DNA of 64,000 nucleotides from CAJMSU01 sp964650315 (lineage in GTDB: Bacteria; Bacillota_I; Bacilli_A; RF39; UBA660): positions 114,966 to 178,965 of the forward strand of contig CAZYQE010000001.1 in assembly GCA_964650315.1 (NCBI GenBank), given 5' to 3'. A program made the position numbers and the translations under genes. Of this stretch, positions 42,617 to 50,592 are shown one piece after another (positions within the stretch are counted from its first letter, which is position 1; each line of letters starts with the position of its first letter). Below the pieces are notes generated by a model. That model did not search any database and was not told where the DNA came from. It was given only the letters and a program-made list of their open reading frames with translations.

Positions 42617-43123
42617 ATGATACAAATAGTTATAGGAAATATTATTGCACTAGCTGCATCCCTTTTAATGGTATATTCTGGCATTGTAAAAAAGAAAAAG
42701 AAGATTATATATGTACAAAGTATACAAATAGGATTATTTGTTGCTAGTAATTTAGTATTAGGTGGTATTACAGGTGCAATTATTAATTTTTTAAGTTTTA
42801 TAAGAAATATACTATGTTATAAAGATAAATTAGGTTTAAAAGAAAAAATAGTATTAACTATCTTATCTTTAGGTTTATCTTTAGCTTTTAATAATCTAGG
42901 TATAATAGGTTTATTACCACTAATTAGTACAGTTACATATTTATGGTTAATGAATATAAAAGATGTAATTAAATTCAAATATTTAATGTGTTTTACAATG
43001 ATATTATGGTTAATATATGATTTTAGTATAAAATCATATACTTCATCTATATTTGATTTATTTACAATAATAAGCAATATAATTGCTATTGTTCAATTAA
43101 AATCTATACATAAAAGGAGTTAA
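42617..43123 (+). CDS. YgjV-family inner membrane protein
   Basis: 168 residues with about six membrane helices. The pattern of Gly-Ala-rich helices with NFLSFIRNILCYKDK after the second pair matches the YgjV family (bacterial inner membrane protein). Function unknown. It has an extended -10 promoter at 42591 and is followed by a HAD-hydrolase gene 1 nt downstream. Confidence 0.75.
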   Translation: MIQIVIGNIIALAASLLMVYSGIVKKKKKIIYVQSIQIGLFVASNLVLGGITGAIINFLSFIRNILCYKDKLGLKEKIVLTILSLGLSLAFNNLGIIGLLPLISTVTYLWLMNIKDVIKFKYLMCFTMILWLIYDFSIKSYTSSIFDLFTIISNIIAIVQLKSIHKRS

Positions 43124-43124
43124 T

Positions 43125-43745
43125 ATGAAAAATATAATTTTTGATGTGGGTAATGTTATATTAAATTTTGATAGAAAAGAAGTATTACCTAGATTTACTG
43201 ATGATATAAAAGTACAGGAGTTTATAGAAGAAAATGTAATAAATTCCCCAGAATGGTTAGGTTATGGATTACTTGATATTGGATATATAACTAGAGAAGA
43301 AATGATATCCCAAATACAAGATAGAACTAATCATAAATATGAAAAAGAAACAGAAGAATTTATAATAAATTTCCCTAATTATTTGAATTTATATTCTGAA
43401 GTAATTAATTTAATTAAAAGATTAAAGAATAATGGTTATAATATTTATTTATTATCTAATATGAGTTCATATGTATATAATTCAATAAAAGATAGTGAAT
43501 TATTTAATTATTTAGACGGGTATGTACTTTCATATCAAGAACATAAAATAAAACCATATAAAAGTATTTATAATACTTTAATAGATAAATATAATTTAGA
43601 TGTAAATAATAGTTTATTTGTAGATGATAATTTAAAAAATATAGAAACTGCTAATGAATTAGGTATTTTAGGTTTAAAGGTAGAACCAGATAATTATGAT
43701 AGTATTATAGAAGTATTAAAAGAAAAAGGAATAAGTATAGACTAG
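43125..43745 (+). CDS. HAD-superfamily hydrolase
   Basis: 206 residues. Motif I IIFDVGNVILNFD (nucleophile Asp), motif II LLSNMSS, motif III Lys in HKIKPYKSIY, motif IV LFVDDNLKNIE. This is the epoxide hydrolase/YihX-like sugar-phosphatase subgroup of HAD enzymes. Substrate unknown; cytoplasmic. Start AAAGGAG lies in the end of the upstream gene; probably one operon with 42617-44592. Confidence 0.88.
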   Translation: MKNIIFDVGNVILNFDRKEVLPRFTDDIKVQEFIEENVINSPEWLGYGLLDIGYITREEMISQIQDRTNHKYEKETEEFIINFPNYLNLYSEVINLIKRLKNNGYNIYLLSNMSSYVYNSIKDSELFNYLDGYVLSYQEHKIKPYKSIYNTLIDKYNLDVNNSLFVDDNLKNIETANELGILGLKVEPDNYDSIIEVLKEKGISID

Positions 43746-43756
43746 GAAGTGATAAA

Positions 43757-44224
43757 ATGAATGATTATAATATAAATCCATTTACTAAATTTGATAAAGA
43801 TTGGGCTATAGTAACTGCAGGTACTAAAGATAAGTTTAATAGTATGACTATTTCATGGGGATCTATGGGAACAATATGGAACAAGAAAGTTATTACTATT
43901 TATATTAGACCTGAAAGATATACATATGAATTTATAAAAAATAATGATTATTTCACAGTATCTTTTTATGATAATAAATATAAAGATAAATTACTAGTAT
44001 TTGGTACTAAATCAGGTAAAGATATAGATAAAGTAAAAGAAACTAATTTTACACCTAAGTATTTAGACAATTCTATTACTTATGAAGAAGCTAAAGAAAC
44101 TTTTGTATGTAAAAAAATATACTGTGAACAAATGAATAAAGATAATCTTTCAGAAGAAGTAAAATCTTTCTATGGGGATATGGGAGAGGCTCATTATATA
44201 ATTGTTGGAGAAGTTATAGAATAA
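43757..44224 (+). CDS. Flavin reductase-like FMN-binding protein
   Basis: 155 residues. FDKDWAIVTAGTKDKFNSMT and the following SWGSMGTIWNKKV are typical for the FMN-binding split-barrel flavin reductase-like family; YTYEFIKNNDYFTVSFY also fits. It probably binds FMN and reduces flavin or another small acceptor. Its stop overlaps the start of the next gene by 1 nt (TAATG). Confidence 0.88.
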   Translation: MNDYNINPFTKFDKDWAIVTAGTKDKFNSMTISWGSMGTIWNKKVITIYIRPERYTYEFIKNNDYFTVSFYDNKYKDKLLVFGTKSGKDIDKVKETNFTPKYLDNSITYEEAKETFVCKKIYCEQMNKDNLSEEVKSFYGDMGEAHYIIVGEVIE

Positions 44225-44592
44225 TGAAATTTAAAGAGTATTATATAGAACATAATAATAAAAGTAATTGTGTTATAAGAACATTTACTAAATTATTTAA
44301 TAAAGAGTATATAGATGTTTATAATGACTTATTAGAAATATCTAATAAATTTAATTGTAATTATAATGACATAGAAGTATTTGAAGAGTATTTAAGATTA
44401 CATAATTATAAAAACATAAATAAATATAAAGATGAATTAGTTAGTAATTTAAAACTAGATAATTCTAATTATGTAGTATTTTGTTATGACAAGAAAGATT
44501 ATTATCACATGTTTCCAATTATAAATAATACTATATATGATAAGAATAAAGATTGTTTTAATTTACATATAATTAACATATATAAAGAGTAA
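44224..44592 (+). CDS. Small papain-fold (C39-like) protein, putative cysteine peptidase
   Basis: 122 residues. NCVIRTFTKLFNKEY holds a Cys at the start of a helix, and VVFCYDKKDYYHMFPI with NNTIYDKNKDC gives a His and Asp in the order seen in C39/papain-like peptidases. There is no signal peptide or transporter. The call is tentative; it could be an inactive relative. Coupled to the flavin reductase gene. Confidence 0.5.
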   Translation: MKFKEYYIEHNNKSNCVIRTFTKLFNKEYIDVYNDLLEISNKFNCNYNDIEVFEEYLRLHNYKNINKYKDELVSNLKLDNSNYVVFCYDKKDYYHMFPIINNTIYDKNKDCFNLHIINIYKE

Positions 44593-44610
44593 CAAAAATG
44601 TTATTCTTTT
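44584..44610 (+). terminator. Intrinsic terminator
   Basis: AAAGAGTAAC (44584-44593) with GTTATTCTTT (44600-44609), one G-T pair. Extended -10 TGTTATAAT follows (44612-44620). Confidence 0.75.
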
Positions 44611-44639
44611 ATGTTATAATAAATAAAAGGAATGATATT

Positions 44640-45197
44640 ATGGAAAAGAAAATAACATATGTAACAGGTAACCAAGCTAAAATAGATAGTGCTAAATCAG
44701 TATTAGAACCATTAGGTTATGAAATAGATAATATTAAAATAGAGACACCTGAAATACAAGCAGATGATGTTGTAGAAGTATCTAAATATTCTGCTAAATG
44801 GGCAGCAAATAAATTAGGGATTCCTGTACTTAAAAATGATTCTGGATTATTTGTAGAAGCATTAAATGGTTTTCCAGGAGTATATTCTCATTATGCAGAT
44901 GATACTATAGGAGAAGATGGTTTATTAAAACTAATGGAAGGACTAGAAAATAGAAATGCTTATTTTAAAGAATCACTTGCATACTGTGAACCAGGAAAAG
45001 AACCAGTTGTATTTGAAGGAATTACTAAAGGAAGAATAGATACTAAAAAAAGTGGTACTTATGGATGGAGTTGGGATTTTATATTTATACCTGAAGGTGA
45101 AGAAAAAACTTTAGGGTGTTTTCCAGATGAAGAAAGATGGAATTTTTGGAATTTAGATTATTATAAAGATTTAGCTGATTATCTAGAAAATAAGTAG
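44640..45197 (+). CDS. XTP/dITP pyrophosphatase (RdgB/HAM1 family)
   Basis: The start is ATG 44640, behind AAAGGAATGAT; the in-frame ATG at 44598 lies in the terminator. 185 residues. The N-terminal ITYVTGNQAKIDSAK, LKNDSGLFVEALNGFPGVYS and the later GWSWDFIFIPEG are the nucleotide and metal-binding parts of the family, which removes non-standard purine triphosphates from the pool. The form without the usual C-terminal SHR is closer to eukaryotic-type members. Confidence 0.85.
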   Translation: MEKKITYVTGNQAKIDSAKSVLEPLGYEIDNIKIETPEIQADDVVEVSKYSAKWAANKLGIPVLKNDSGLFVEALNGFPGVYSHYADDTIGEDGLLKLMEGLENRNAYFKESLAYCEPGKEPVVFEGITKGRIDTKKSGTYGWSWDFIFIPEGEEKTLGCFPDEERWNFWNLDYYKDLADYLENK

Positions 45198-45205
45198 GAG
45201 TAAAT

Positions 45206-45751
45206 ATGAAATATGAGAAAGAAATTACAGTAGAGATTGATACTAGTTTTGAAGAATTAGAAAAAATATTAATAAATAATAGTTTTAAAGAAAAAGAAAG
45301 GTATACTGTTAATGATATATATTTGATTAATAGAAATGATAAAAATGAAAAAGATTATTTAAAACTATTAAGTAAGTGTGTTTTAATTAGACATATCATA
45401 GAAAAAGATAAAGATACTAAAAAAATAACTTATAAATATAAAGAATATAATGATAAAAAAGAAATAATAAAACAAGGTAAAATTGATTGTAATATAGATG
45501 ATATAAATACTGGCATTGAACTATTTAAAAAATTAAATTTTGAAGAATTAATTAATATTAATGATAATATGATTGTATATTCTAATAATGAAGATGAACT
45601 TGTAGTACAACATGTTAATAATAAACATATTTATATTGAGATAGAAGATAAATGTCATTATATTAATAAAGAATATAAAACAATTGAAGAATTAAAAGAA
45701 GTAATAACTAAATATAATATTCCAATAAAGAATAATGACTATTTTGTTTAA
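45206..45751 (+). CDS. CYTH-domain-like protein
   Basis: 181 residues. The N-terminal YEKEITVEIDTSFEEL with alternating Glu/Lys (ExExK-like) and the later ITYKYKEYNDKKE and IYIEIEDKCHYINK fit the triphosphate tunnel (CYTH) fold that includes adenylyl cyclase class IV and thiamine triphosphatase. Exact activity cannot be called. It lies 8 nt after the RdgB-like gene, so both may act on nucleotide triphosphates. Confidence 0.6.
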   Translation: MKYEKEITVEIDTSFEELEKILINNSFKEKERYTVNDIYLINRNDKNEKDYLKLLSKCVLIRHIIEKDKDTKKITYKYKEYNDKKEIIKQGKIDCNIDDINTGIELFKKLNFEELININDNMIVYSNNEDELVVQHVNNKHIYIEIEDKCHYINKEYKTIEELKEVITKYNIPIKNNDYFV

Positions 45752-45784
45752 AAAGCAGAAATAGAATTAAAAGAAAAAATAAAT

Positions 45785-45817
45785 AAAGAGTTTAATTAAT
45801 AAAACAAACTCTTTTTT
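45785..45817 (+). terminator. Intrinsic terminator
   Basis: AAAGAGTTT (45785-45793) with AAACTCTTT (45806-45814), T-rich end. Confidence 0.8.
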
Positions 45818-45871
45818 ATTGACCTAAAATAATTGATTTGATACAATAAAACCAAATAAAAGGAGGATACT

Positions 45872-46558
45872 ATGAAGTATGAAATTACTGGTACTACAGT
45901 ACCATATGTTGAAATGAAATTAGAAGAAGGAGCTGAAGTTTACACTCAAGGTGGAGGAATGTGCTGGAGAGATGAAAACTTTGAAATGGTTACTAATACT
46001 AAAGGTGGACTACTTAAAGGTTTAGGTAGAGTAGTTGCTGGAGATAGTTTATTTATGAATACTTATAAAGCAACTGCAAATGATGCTACTATAGCTTTCG
46101 CATCTACTGTACCTGGAGAAATTGTTCATTTAGAATTAGATGATAATCATCCTGGAATAATTGCTGAAAAAGGATCATTCCTATGTGCTGAAGAAGGAGT
46201 AGAATTCAAAGTAACTCTAACTAAAAGATTTGGAGCTGGATTATTTGGAGGAGAAGGTTTTGTACTACAAGATATTCATGGAAAAGGACATGTATTCTTA
46301 GAAGTAGATGGAAATATTAATAAGAAAACTTTAAAAGAAGGAGAAAGTATTTTAATAGATACAGGAAATGTTGTTTATTTTGATAAGAGCTGTAGTTATG
46401 AAATAACAACTGTAAAAGGTATGAAGAATAAATTATTTGGAGGAGAAGGTTTCTTCTTAACAAAAATAACAGGACCTGGAACAGTAGTAATGCAATCACA
46501 AAACTTCCATGACTTTGCTTCTAAACTTGCACCATTCATGCCTAAAGGAAACAATTAA
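45872..46558 (+). CDS. AIM24/TIGR00266 family protein
   Basis: 228 residues, beta-rich. The start YEITGTTVPYVEMKLEEGAE, then GGGMCWRDENFEM, and the repeats RFGAGLFGGEGFVLQDIHG and NKLFGGEGFFLTKITG are typical for the bacterial AIM24-like family, which folds as a trimeric beta-barrel-like protein of unknown role. Codon use has more C-ending codons than neighbours, suggesting good expression. Single gene with AGGAGG site. Confidence 0.88.
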   Translation: MKYEITGTTVPYVEMKLEEGAEVYTQGGGMCWRDENFEMVTNTKGGLLKGLGRVVAGDSLFMNTYKATANDATIAFASTVPGEIVHLELDDNHPGIIAEKGSFLCAEEGVEFKVTLTKRFGAGLFGGEGFVLQDIHGKGHVFLEVDGNINKKTLKEGESILIDTGNVVYFDKSCSYEITTVKGMKNKLFGGEGFFLTKITGPGTVVMQSQNFHDFASKLAPFMPKGNN

Positions 46559-46560
46559 TA

Positions 46561-46584
46561 AAAAGAGAGTAAAATCTCTTTTTT
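46561..46584 (+). terminator. Intrinsic terminator
   Basis: AAAAGAGA (46561-46568) with TCTCTTTT (46575-46582). Extended -10 TGGTATAAT follows (46591-46599). Confidence 0.8.
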
Positions 46585-46617
46585 ATTTTATGGTATAATT
46601 AAATAGAAGGTGATAGT

Positions 46618-47079
46618 ATGACTATAGATGAATATATAAACCAAGATATATTTAATCCTAAATACTTATTTCATGGTTCTTCAAATAAAATTAATGTATT
46701 AGAACCTAGACAGTCTAAAGATAACGAGAATAAGTATAATGAAGATAATGCAGTGTTTCTAACTAGTTCATTTTTAACTGCTACTGCATATTCATTTAGA
46801 GGTAAATTAAAAGAAGTAAATGAAAAATATGACTTTTCTATAAATAATAAAGGAGAATATCCAGTAATGGAATTTGAAGTTGACAAAGTACCAGATAATT
46901 TATATGGATATGTCTATGTTTTTGAGAATAATAATGACATAATTAAAGATAATAAAGAAGAAACTACTCAATATAGAAGCTATAAAAAATTAAAACCGAT
47001 TGATATAATTAAAGTTAATTATAGAAATTATGAAAACTATTATAAGAAAACTAATATAAACAAAAGTAAACAGAGGTAA
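46618..47079 (+). CDS. Possible ADP-ribosyltransferase-fold protein
   Basis: 153 residues. YLFHGSSNKINVLEPRQS followed by NAVFLTSSFLTATAYSF recalls the H-S/G and Y/S strands of small ART-like proteins (LYHGS..., then a strand ending in F-x-T and A-x-x-Y). This is pattern memory only. No toxin-immunity partner is visible; the next gene is a VanX-like dipeptidase 4 nt on. The window also has an ADP-ribosylglycohydrolase at 40390. Confidence 0.45.
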   Translation: MTIDEYINQDIFNPKYLFHGSSNKINVLEPRQSKDNENKYNEDNAVFLTSSFLTATAYSFRGKLKEVNEKYDFSINNKGEYPVMEFEVDKVPDNLYGYVYVFENNNDIIKDNKEETTQYRSYKKLKPIDIIKVNYRNYENYYKKTNINKSKQR

Positions 47080-47083
47080 TGTT

Positions 47084-47767
47084 ATGAAAAAAATACCACA
47101 TAGAAAATTTATTAAAATATATAAAGAAAATAATTTTATAGATTCAAAACTTGTAAATATAAATGAAGAGTATGGATTTGTTATAGATATGAAATATCCT
47201 AAACTAGGTATGAAAAAAGCTATAAAAGAATGTTTAGTAAGAGAAGAAGTATTAGATAAATTATTAGAAGCTAAAAATAATTTACCAGGAGGATATACTT
47301 TTAAAATATGGGATGCATATAGACCATTATCTCTTCAAAAAGAAATATATAATAAATATAAGGATAGATTAGTAGAAGAATTTAGTTTAGATAAATTATC
47401 TGATGAAGATAAAGAAGAATTTATAAAACATTATATTTCTATACCAGAAGAAGATGAAAATATCCCTCCATTACATGCAACTGGAGGAGCAATAGATCTA
47501 ACAATAGTAGATTTAAAAACAGGTAAAGAATTAGATATGGGTGTAGATTTTGATACATTTTCTAATATCGCAACTACTGATTATTTTGAACAGGATGGAA
47601 TGAATGAAGAAATAAGAAATAATAGAAGAATATTATATAATGCAATGATTAAAGCTGGATTTACTAATTTACCTAGTGAAGTATGGCATTATGATTATGG
47701 TAATAGAGCATGGGCATATTACAATAAAAAACCAGCTATATATAAAGGTATCTTAGAACTAAAATAG
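47084..47767 (+). CDS. D-Ala-D-Ala dipeptidase (VanX/DdpX family)
   Basis: 227 residues. Zinc-site motifs: IWDAYRPLSLQ, the PLHATGGAIDLTIVD stretch (HxxGxAxD-like) and SEVWHYDYGNRAW (E-W-H). The family cleaves D-Ala-D-Ala dipeptide. No signal peptide, so it acts in the cytoplasm. Without vanH/vanA partners it is more likely a peptidoglycan-recycling or catabolic enzyme than a resistance gene. Confidence 0.88.
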   Translation: MKKIPHRKFIKIYKENNFIDSKLVNINEEYGFVIDMKYPKLGMKKAIKECLVREEVLDKLLEAKNNLPGGYTFKIWDAYRPLSLQKEIYNKYKDRLVEEFSLDKLSDEDKEEFIKHYISIPEEDENIPPLHATGGAIDLTIVDLKTGKELDMGVDFDTFSNIATTDYFEQDGMNEEIRNNRRILYNAMIKAGFTNLPSEVWHYDYGNRAWAYYNKKPAIYKGILELK

Positions 47768-47864
47768 AACAAGTTAATAAAGATCTAAATTATAAAAAAT
47801 AAAAAATATTGTATTTTTTGGTAAATAATGCTATATTATGGATATAAAAGAAGGAGGAAAGAGT

Positions 47865-48251
47865 ATGAAGAAAAGAACAGCAAGAGAAAATTTAAAATCA
47901 TTTAGCTGGATTTACATCATATGTCTAGCAATTTTAGTAGTAGGAGTAATAGTTGGTAATGTTGCACCTGATATGACTAAGAAAATGTTGGATAACCAAA
48001 AAGATGCAATACTTATACTTAATGTTTCAGCAGTAGTTTATGCATTAATTTACCTATGGTACTTCTGGTTAGCTAGAAGAGCTGCAGATGGTAAGAGTGC
48101 TGGTACAGTATATATGATTTTATTAATTTTAGGTGTTGCGGCATCTTTTGCAACTGCTATTTCTACAAAATCAGTTGCTGCAATAACTAGTTTTGACTTC
48201 ATAGTTGATGTACTTGGTTTATATTTCTTATTAAAAGTAAGAAATGACTAA
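47865..48251 (+). CDS. Unknown four-helix membrane protein
   Basis: The start is ATG 47865 after AAGGAGGAAAG; the in-frame ATG at 47838 precedes the ribosome site. 128 residues with about four membrane helices (about 14-34, 47-66, 78-98 and 105-122). A basic N-terminus MKKRTARENLKSF is cytoplasmic. It resembles small membrane proteins of uncertain family. Promoter elements TTGTAT N17 TATATT lie upstream. Confidence 0.7.
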   Translation: MKKRTARENLKSFSWIYIICLAILVVGVIVGNVAPDMTKKMLDNQKDAILILNVSAVVYALIYLWYFWLARRAADGKSAGTVYMILLILGVAASFATAISTKSVAAITSFDFIVDVLGLYFLLKVRND

Positions 48252-48264
48252 TTATACTTGAAAG

Positions 48265-48290
48265 AGGAAGATAGAAATATCTTCTTTTTT
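48265..48290 (+). terminator. Intrinsic terminator
   Basis: GAAGATA (48267-48273) with TATCTTC (48278-48284), then T6. Extended -10 TGCTATAAT at 48292-48300. Confidence 0.8.
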
Positions 48291-48327
48291 ATGCTATAAT
48301 TTATCTAGATTTAAGGAGTTGATCTCT

Positions 48328-49185
48328 ATGAATGAAAATACTAATATAAACTGGTATCCTGGTCATATGGCTAAAACTAAGAGGGAGATTAGTGAAAAGT
48401 TAAATTTAGTAGATATTGTTTATGAAGTTATAGATTCTAGAATGCCTATATCTTCTAAGATAGTAGATATTGATAATTTAATTAAAGATAAACCTCGTAT
48501 TTTAATTATGACTAAATATGATTTATGTGATAAAGAAGAAACTAATAAGTTTATAGATTATTATGAAGAAAAAGGTTATAAAGTTATACCAGTTGATTTA
48601 ATGAGTGGATTAAATGTTAAAAAGATTATTGAAGAATCTAAAGTTGTATTAAAAGAAGAAAATGATAAAAGAGTTGCTAAGGGATTAAAACCTCGTAGTA
48701 TTAGAGCTTTAATAATAGGTGTTCCTAATGCTGGTAAATCTACTTTAATTAATAGATTAGTAGGTAAGAAGTCTGCTGGTGTTGGTAATAAACCTGGATT
48801 TACTAAGAGTCTTTCTTGGATTAGAATTAATAAAGATATAGAATTATTAGATACTCCTGGTATATTATGGCCTAAAATAGAAAATCAAGATAATGCTAAA
48901 ACTTTAGCAGCATTATCTTCTATTAAAGAAGAAATATTAGATAATGGAATGATTGCTACTTTTATATTACAAAAACTATATGAGTTATATCCAGATAGAT
49001 TAAAAGATAGATATGGATTAGGAGAGTTAGATGAAGATTTTATAGAAGCATATGATTTAATTGCATCAAGAAGAGGTGCTTTAACTAAAGGTGGAGTAGC
49101 AGATTATGATAAAGTGTCAAATATTATTATAAATGATTTAAAAAATGGTAATTTTGGTAGTGTTACATTTGACAGATTAAAATAA
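48328..49185 (+). CDS. rbgA: Ribosome biogenesis GTPase RbgA (YlqF)
   Basis: The start is ATG 48328, 9 nt after AAGGAG. 285 residues. It opens with INWYPGHMAKTKREI, the family signature. The GTPase motifs are circularly permuted: TKYDLCD (NKxD-like) before GVPNAGKSTLINRL (G1), then LDTPGIL (G3). It helps late 50S assembly, including uL16 placement. The next gene is rnhB, the usual neighbour. Confidence 0.95.
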   Translation: MNENTNINWYPGHMAKTKREISEKLNLVDIVYEVIDSRMPISSKIVDIDNLIKDKPRILIMTKYDLCDKEETNKFIDYYEEKGYKVIPVDLMSGLNVKKIIEESKVVLKEENDKRVAKGLKPRSIRALIIGVPNAGKSTLINRLVGKKSAGVGNKPGFTKSLSWIRINKDIELLDTPGILWPKIENQDNAKTLAALSSIKEEILDNGMIATFILQKLYELYPDRLKDRYGLGELDEDFIEAYDLIASRRGALTKGGVADYDKVSNIIINDLKNGNFGSVTFDRLK

Positions 49186-49212
49186 ATGTTTTATATGTAA
49201 ATAGAGGTATTT

Positions 49213-49851
49213 ATGAAAAAAACAGTAGGAAAAGTTGAAAAACTTGATAATTATATATATGAGAGGGATTTAAGAAAGTCTGGAGTTAAATTAATTGCAG
49301 GAGTTGATGAAGTAGGTAGAGGTCCCTTAGTTGGACCTGTAGTAGCTGCTTGTGTTATACTACCTGAAAAGTTTGATCTAGATGGACTTACTGATTCTAA
49401 AAAATTAAGTGAGAAAAAAAGAAATTATTTTTATAAAGAAATTAATAAACAAGCTTTAAGTATAGGTGTTGGTATAATATCTCATAATAAAATAGATAAA
49501 GTTAATATCTATGAAGCAACTAAATTAGCTATGAAAAAAGCTATTAAGAATTGTAATATTGTACCTGAACATATCTTAATAGATGCAATGCCCTTAGATA
49601 TAGATATTCCTACTACATCTATAATAAAAGGAGATTTAAAGAGTATAACTATTGCCGCAGCTTCTGTAATTGCTAAAGTAACTAGAGACAATATGTTATA
49701 TAAATTAGATAAGAAATATCCTATGTATGATTTTAAGAATAATAAAGGGTATCCTACTAAGAAACATTTGGAAGCTATAGAAAAATATGGTATAATTCCA
49801 GAACACCGAAAAAGTTATGGACCAGTTAAGAAAATAATTGATAGGAAGTGA
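49213..49851 (+). CDS. rnhB: Ribonuclease HII
   Basis: 212 residues. Catalytic acidic residues in GVDEVGRGPLVGPVVAAC (Asp-Glu pair), LTDSKKLSEKKR and ILIDAMPLDI, and AAASVIAKVTRD. It cuts RNA in RNA-DNA hybrids and at single ribonucleotides in DNA. Part of the rbgA-rnhB-topA block. Confidence 0.95.
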   Translation: MKKTVGKVEKLDNYIYERDLRKSGVKLIAGVDEVGRGPLVGPVVAACVILPEKFDLDGLTDSKKLSEKKRNYFYKEINKQALSIGVGIISHNKIDKVNIYEATKLAMKKAIKNCNIVPEHILIDAMPLDIDIPTTSIIKGDLKSITIAAASVIAKVTRDNMLYKLDKKYPMYDFKNNKGYPTKKHLEAIEKYGIIPEHRKSYGPVKKIIDRK

Positions 49852-49855
49852 TATC

Positions 49856-50560
49856 ATGACGGAATTTAGTGGTATAAAAGGATCGATAAAATTAAAGCGT
49901 CTTAAAAAACTTAATGGTAAAGATATATTATTTAATATAGATCATAGTGTTATAGATGTTACTAATAATGATGGCTATGATATTCCAGGAATAATAAGAA
50001 AAGCAGAAACAAAAGAAGAATTTAGAAAATTATTAATACGTAAAATGGCTGCAAATATATATTATGGTAATCAAAATGATAATGCTAAAGATTTAAGTTT
50101 AATGATTGGTCTTAATTTTGATGTATTTAGACTTTATATGAATGGTGAAACTTTAGCGCCACAATTTAAAGAAGAGTTATTAGGACGTAATCTAAATAAA
50201 GATGATACTCAAAAAATAATAGATAATTATAAAAGTTATATATATTTATATGCAGAAAAAAATTATAATAATATGACTAAAGAAAGATTTGATTATATAT
50301 TAAATAAAATGTCAAATTTTGATATTGATGAATTATATCCAGATAATTTATGGGATCCTAATGACATGATATTTGCAATAGACATTGGTAAACTAATTAT
50401 GGGTATTAAATTACTATATGATAGTGATGAAATAGCTGTAGAAAGAAATGATATATTAAATGGTATAAGAACAGGATATTTTATCAAATATTTTAATGAT
50501 TTAAATAAAAAGTATTCTGAAAAACATCATAAAAAAACAAGTGAACATAAAATTATATAA
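49856..50560 (+). CDS. Unknown protein between rnhB and topA
   Basis: The start is ATG 49856 behind GGAAGTGAT; the in-frame ATG at 49838 is inside rnhB. 234 residues, mostly helical, no membrane helix; KAETKEEFRKLLIRKMAAN and LYPDNLWDPNDMIFAIDIGK are visible landmarks. In Bacilli dprA often sits here; this protein shows no Rossmann-type DprA motifs, so it is not dprA. Family unknown. Confidence 0.65.
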   Translation: MTEFSGIKGSIKLKRLKKLNGKDILFNIDHSVIDVTNNDGYDIPGIIRKAETKEEFRKLLIRKMAANIYYGNQNDNAKDLSLMIGLNFDVFRLYMNGETLAPQFKEELLGRNLNKDDTQKIIDNYKSYIYLYAEKNYNNMTKERFDYILNKMSNFDIDELYPDNLWDPNDMIFAIDIGKLIMGIKLLYDSDEIAVERNDILNGIRTGYFIKYFNDLNKKYSEKHHKKTSEHKII

Positions 50561-50592
50561 GTATTAATATAAATAATATAAGGAGGCATCTT

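Noticed and set aside
47084..47767. VanX-like dipeptidase considered as vancomycin resistance
   Set aside because: There is no vanH, vanA/B ligase or vanRS around it; stand-alone members are common housekeeping or recycling enzymes.
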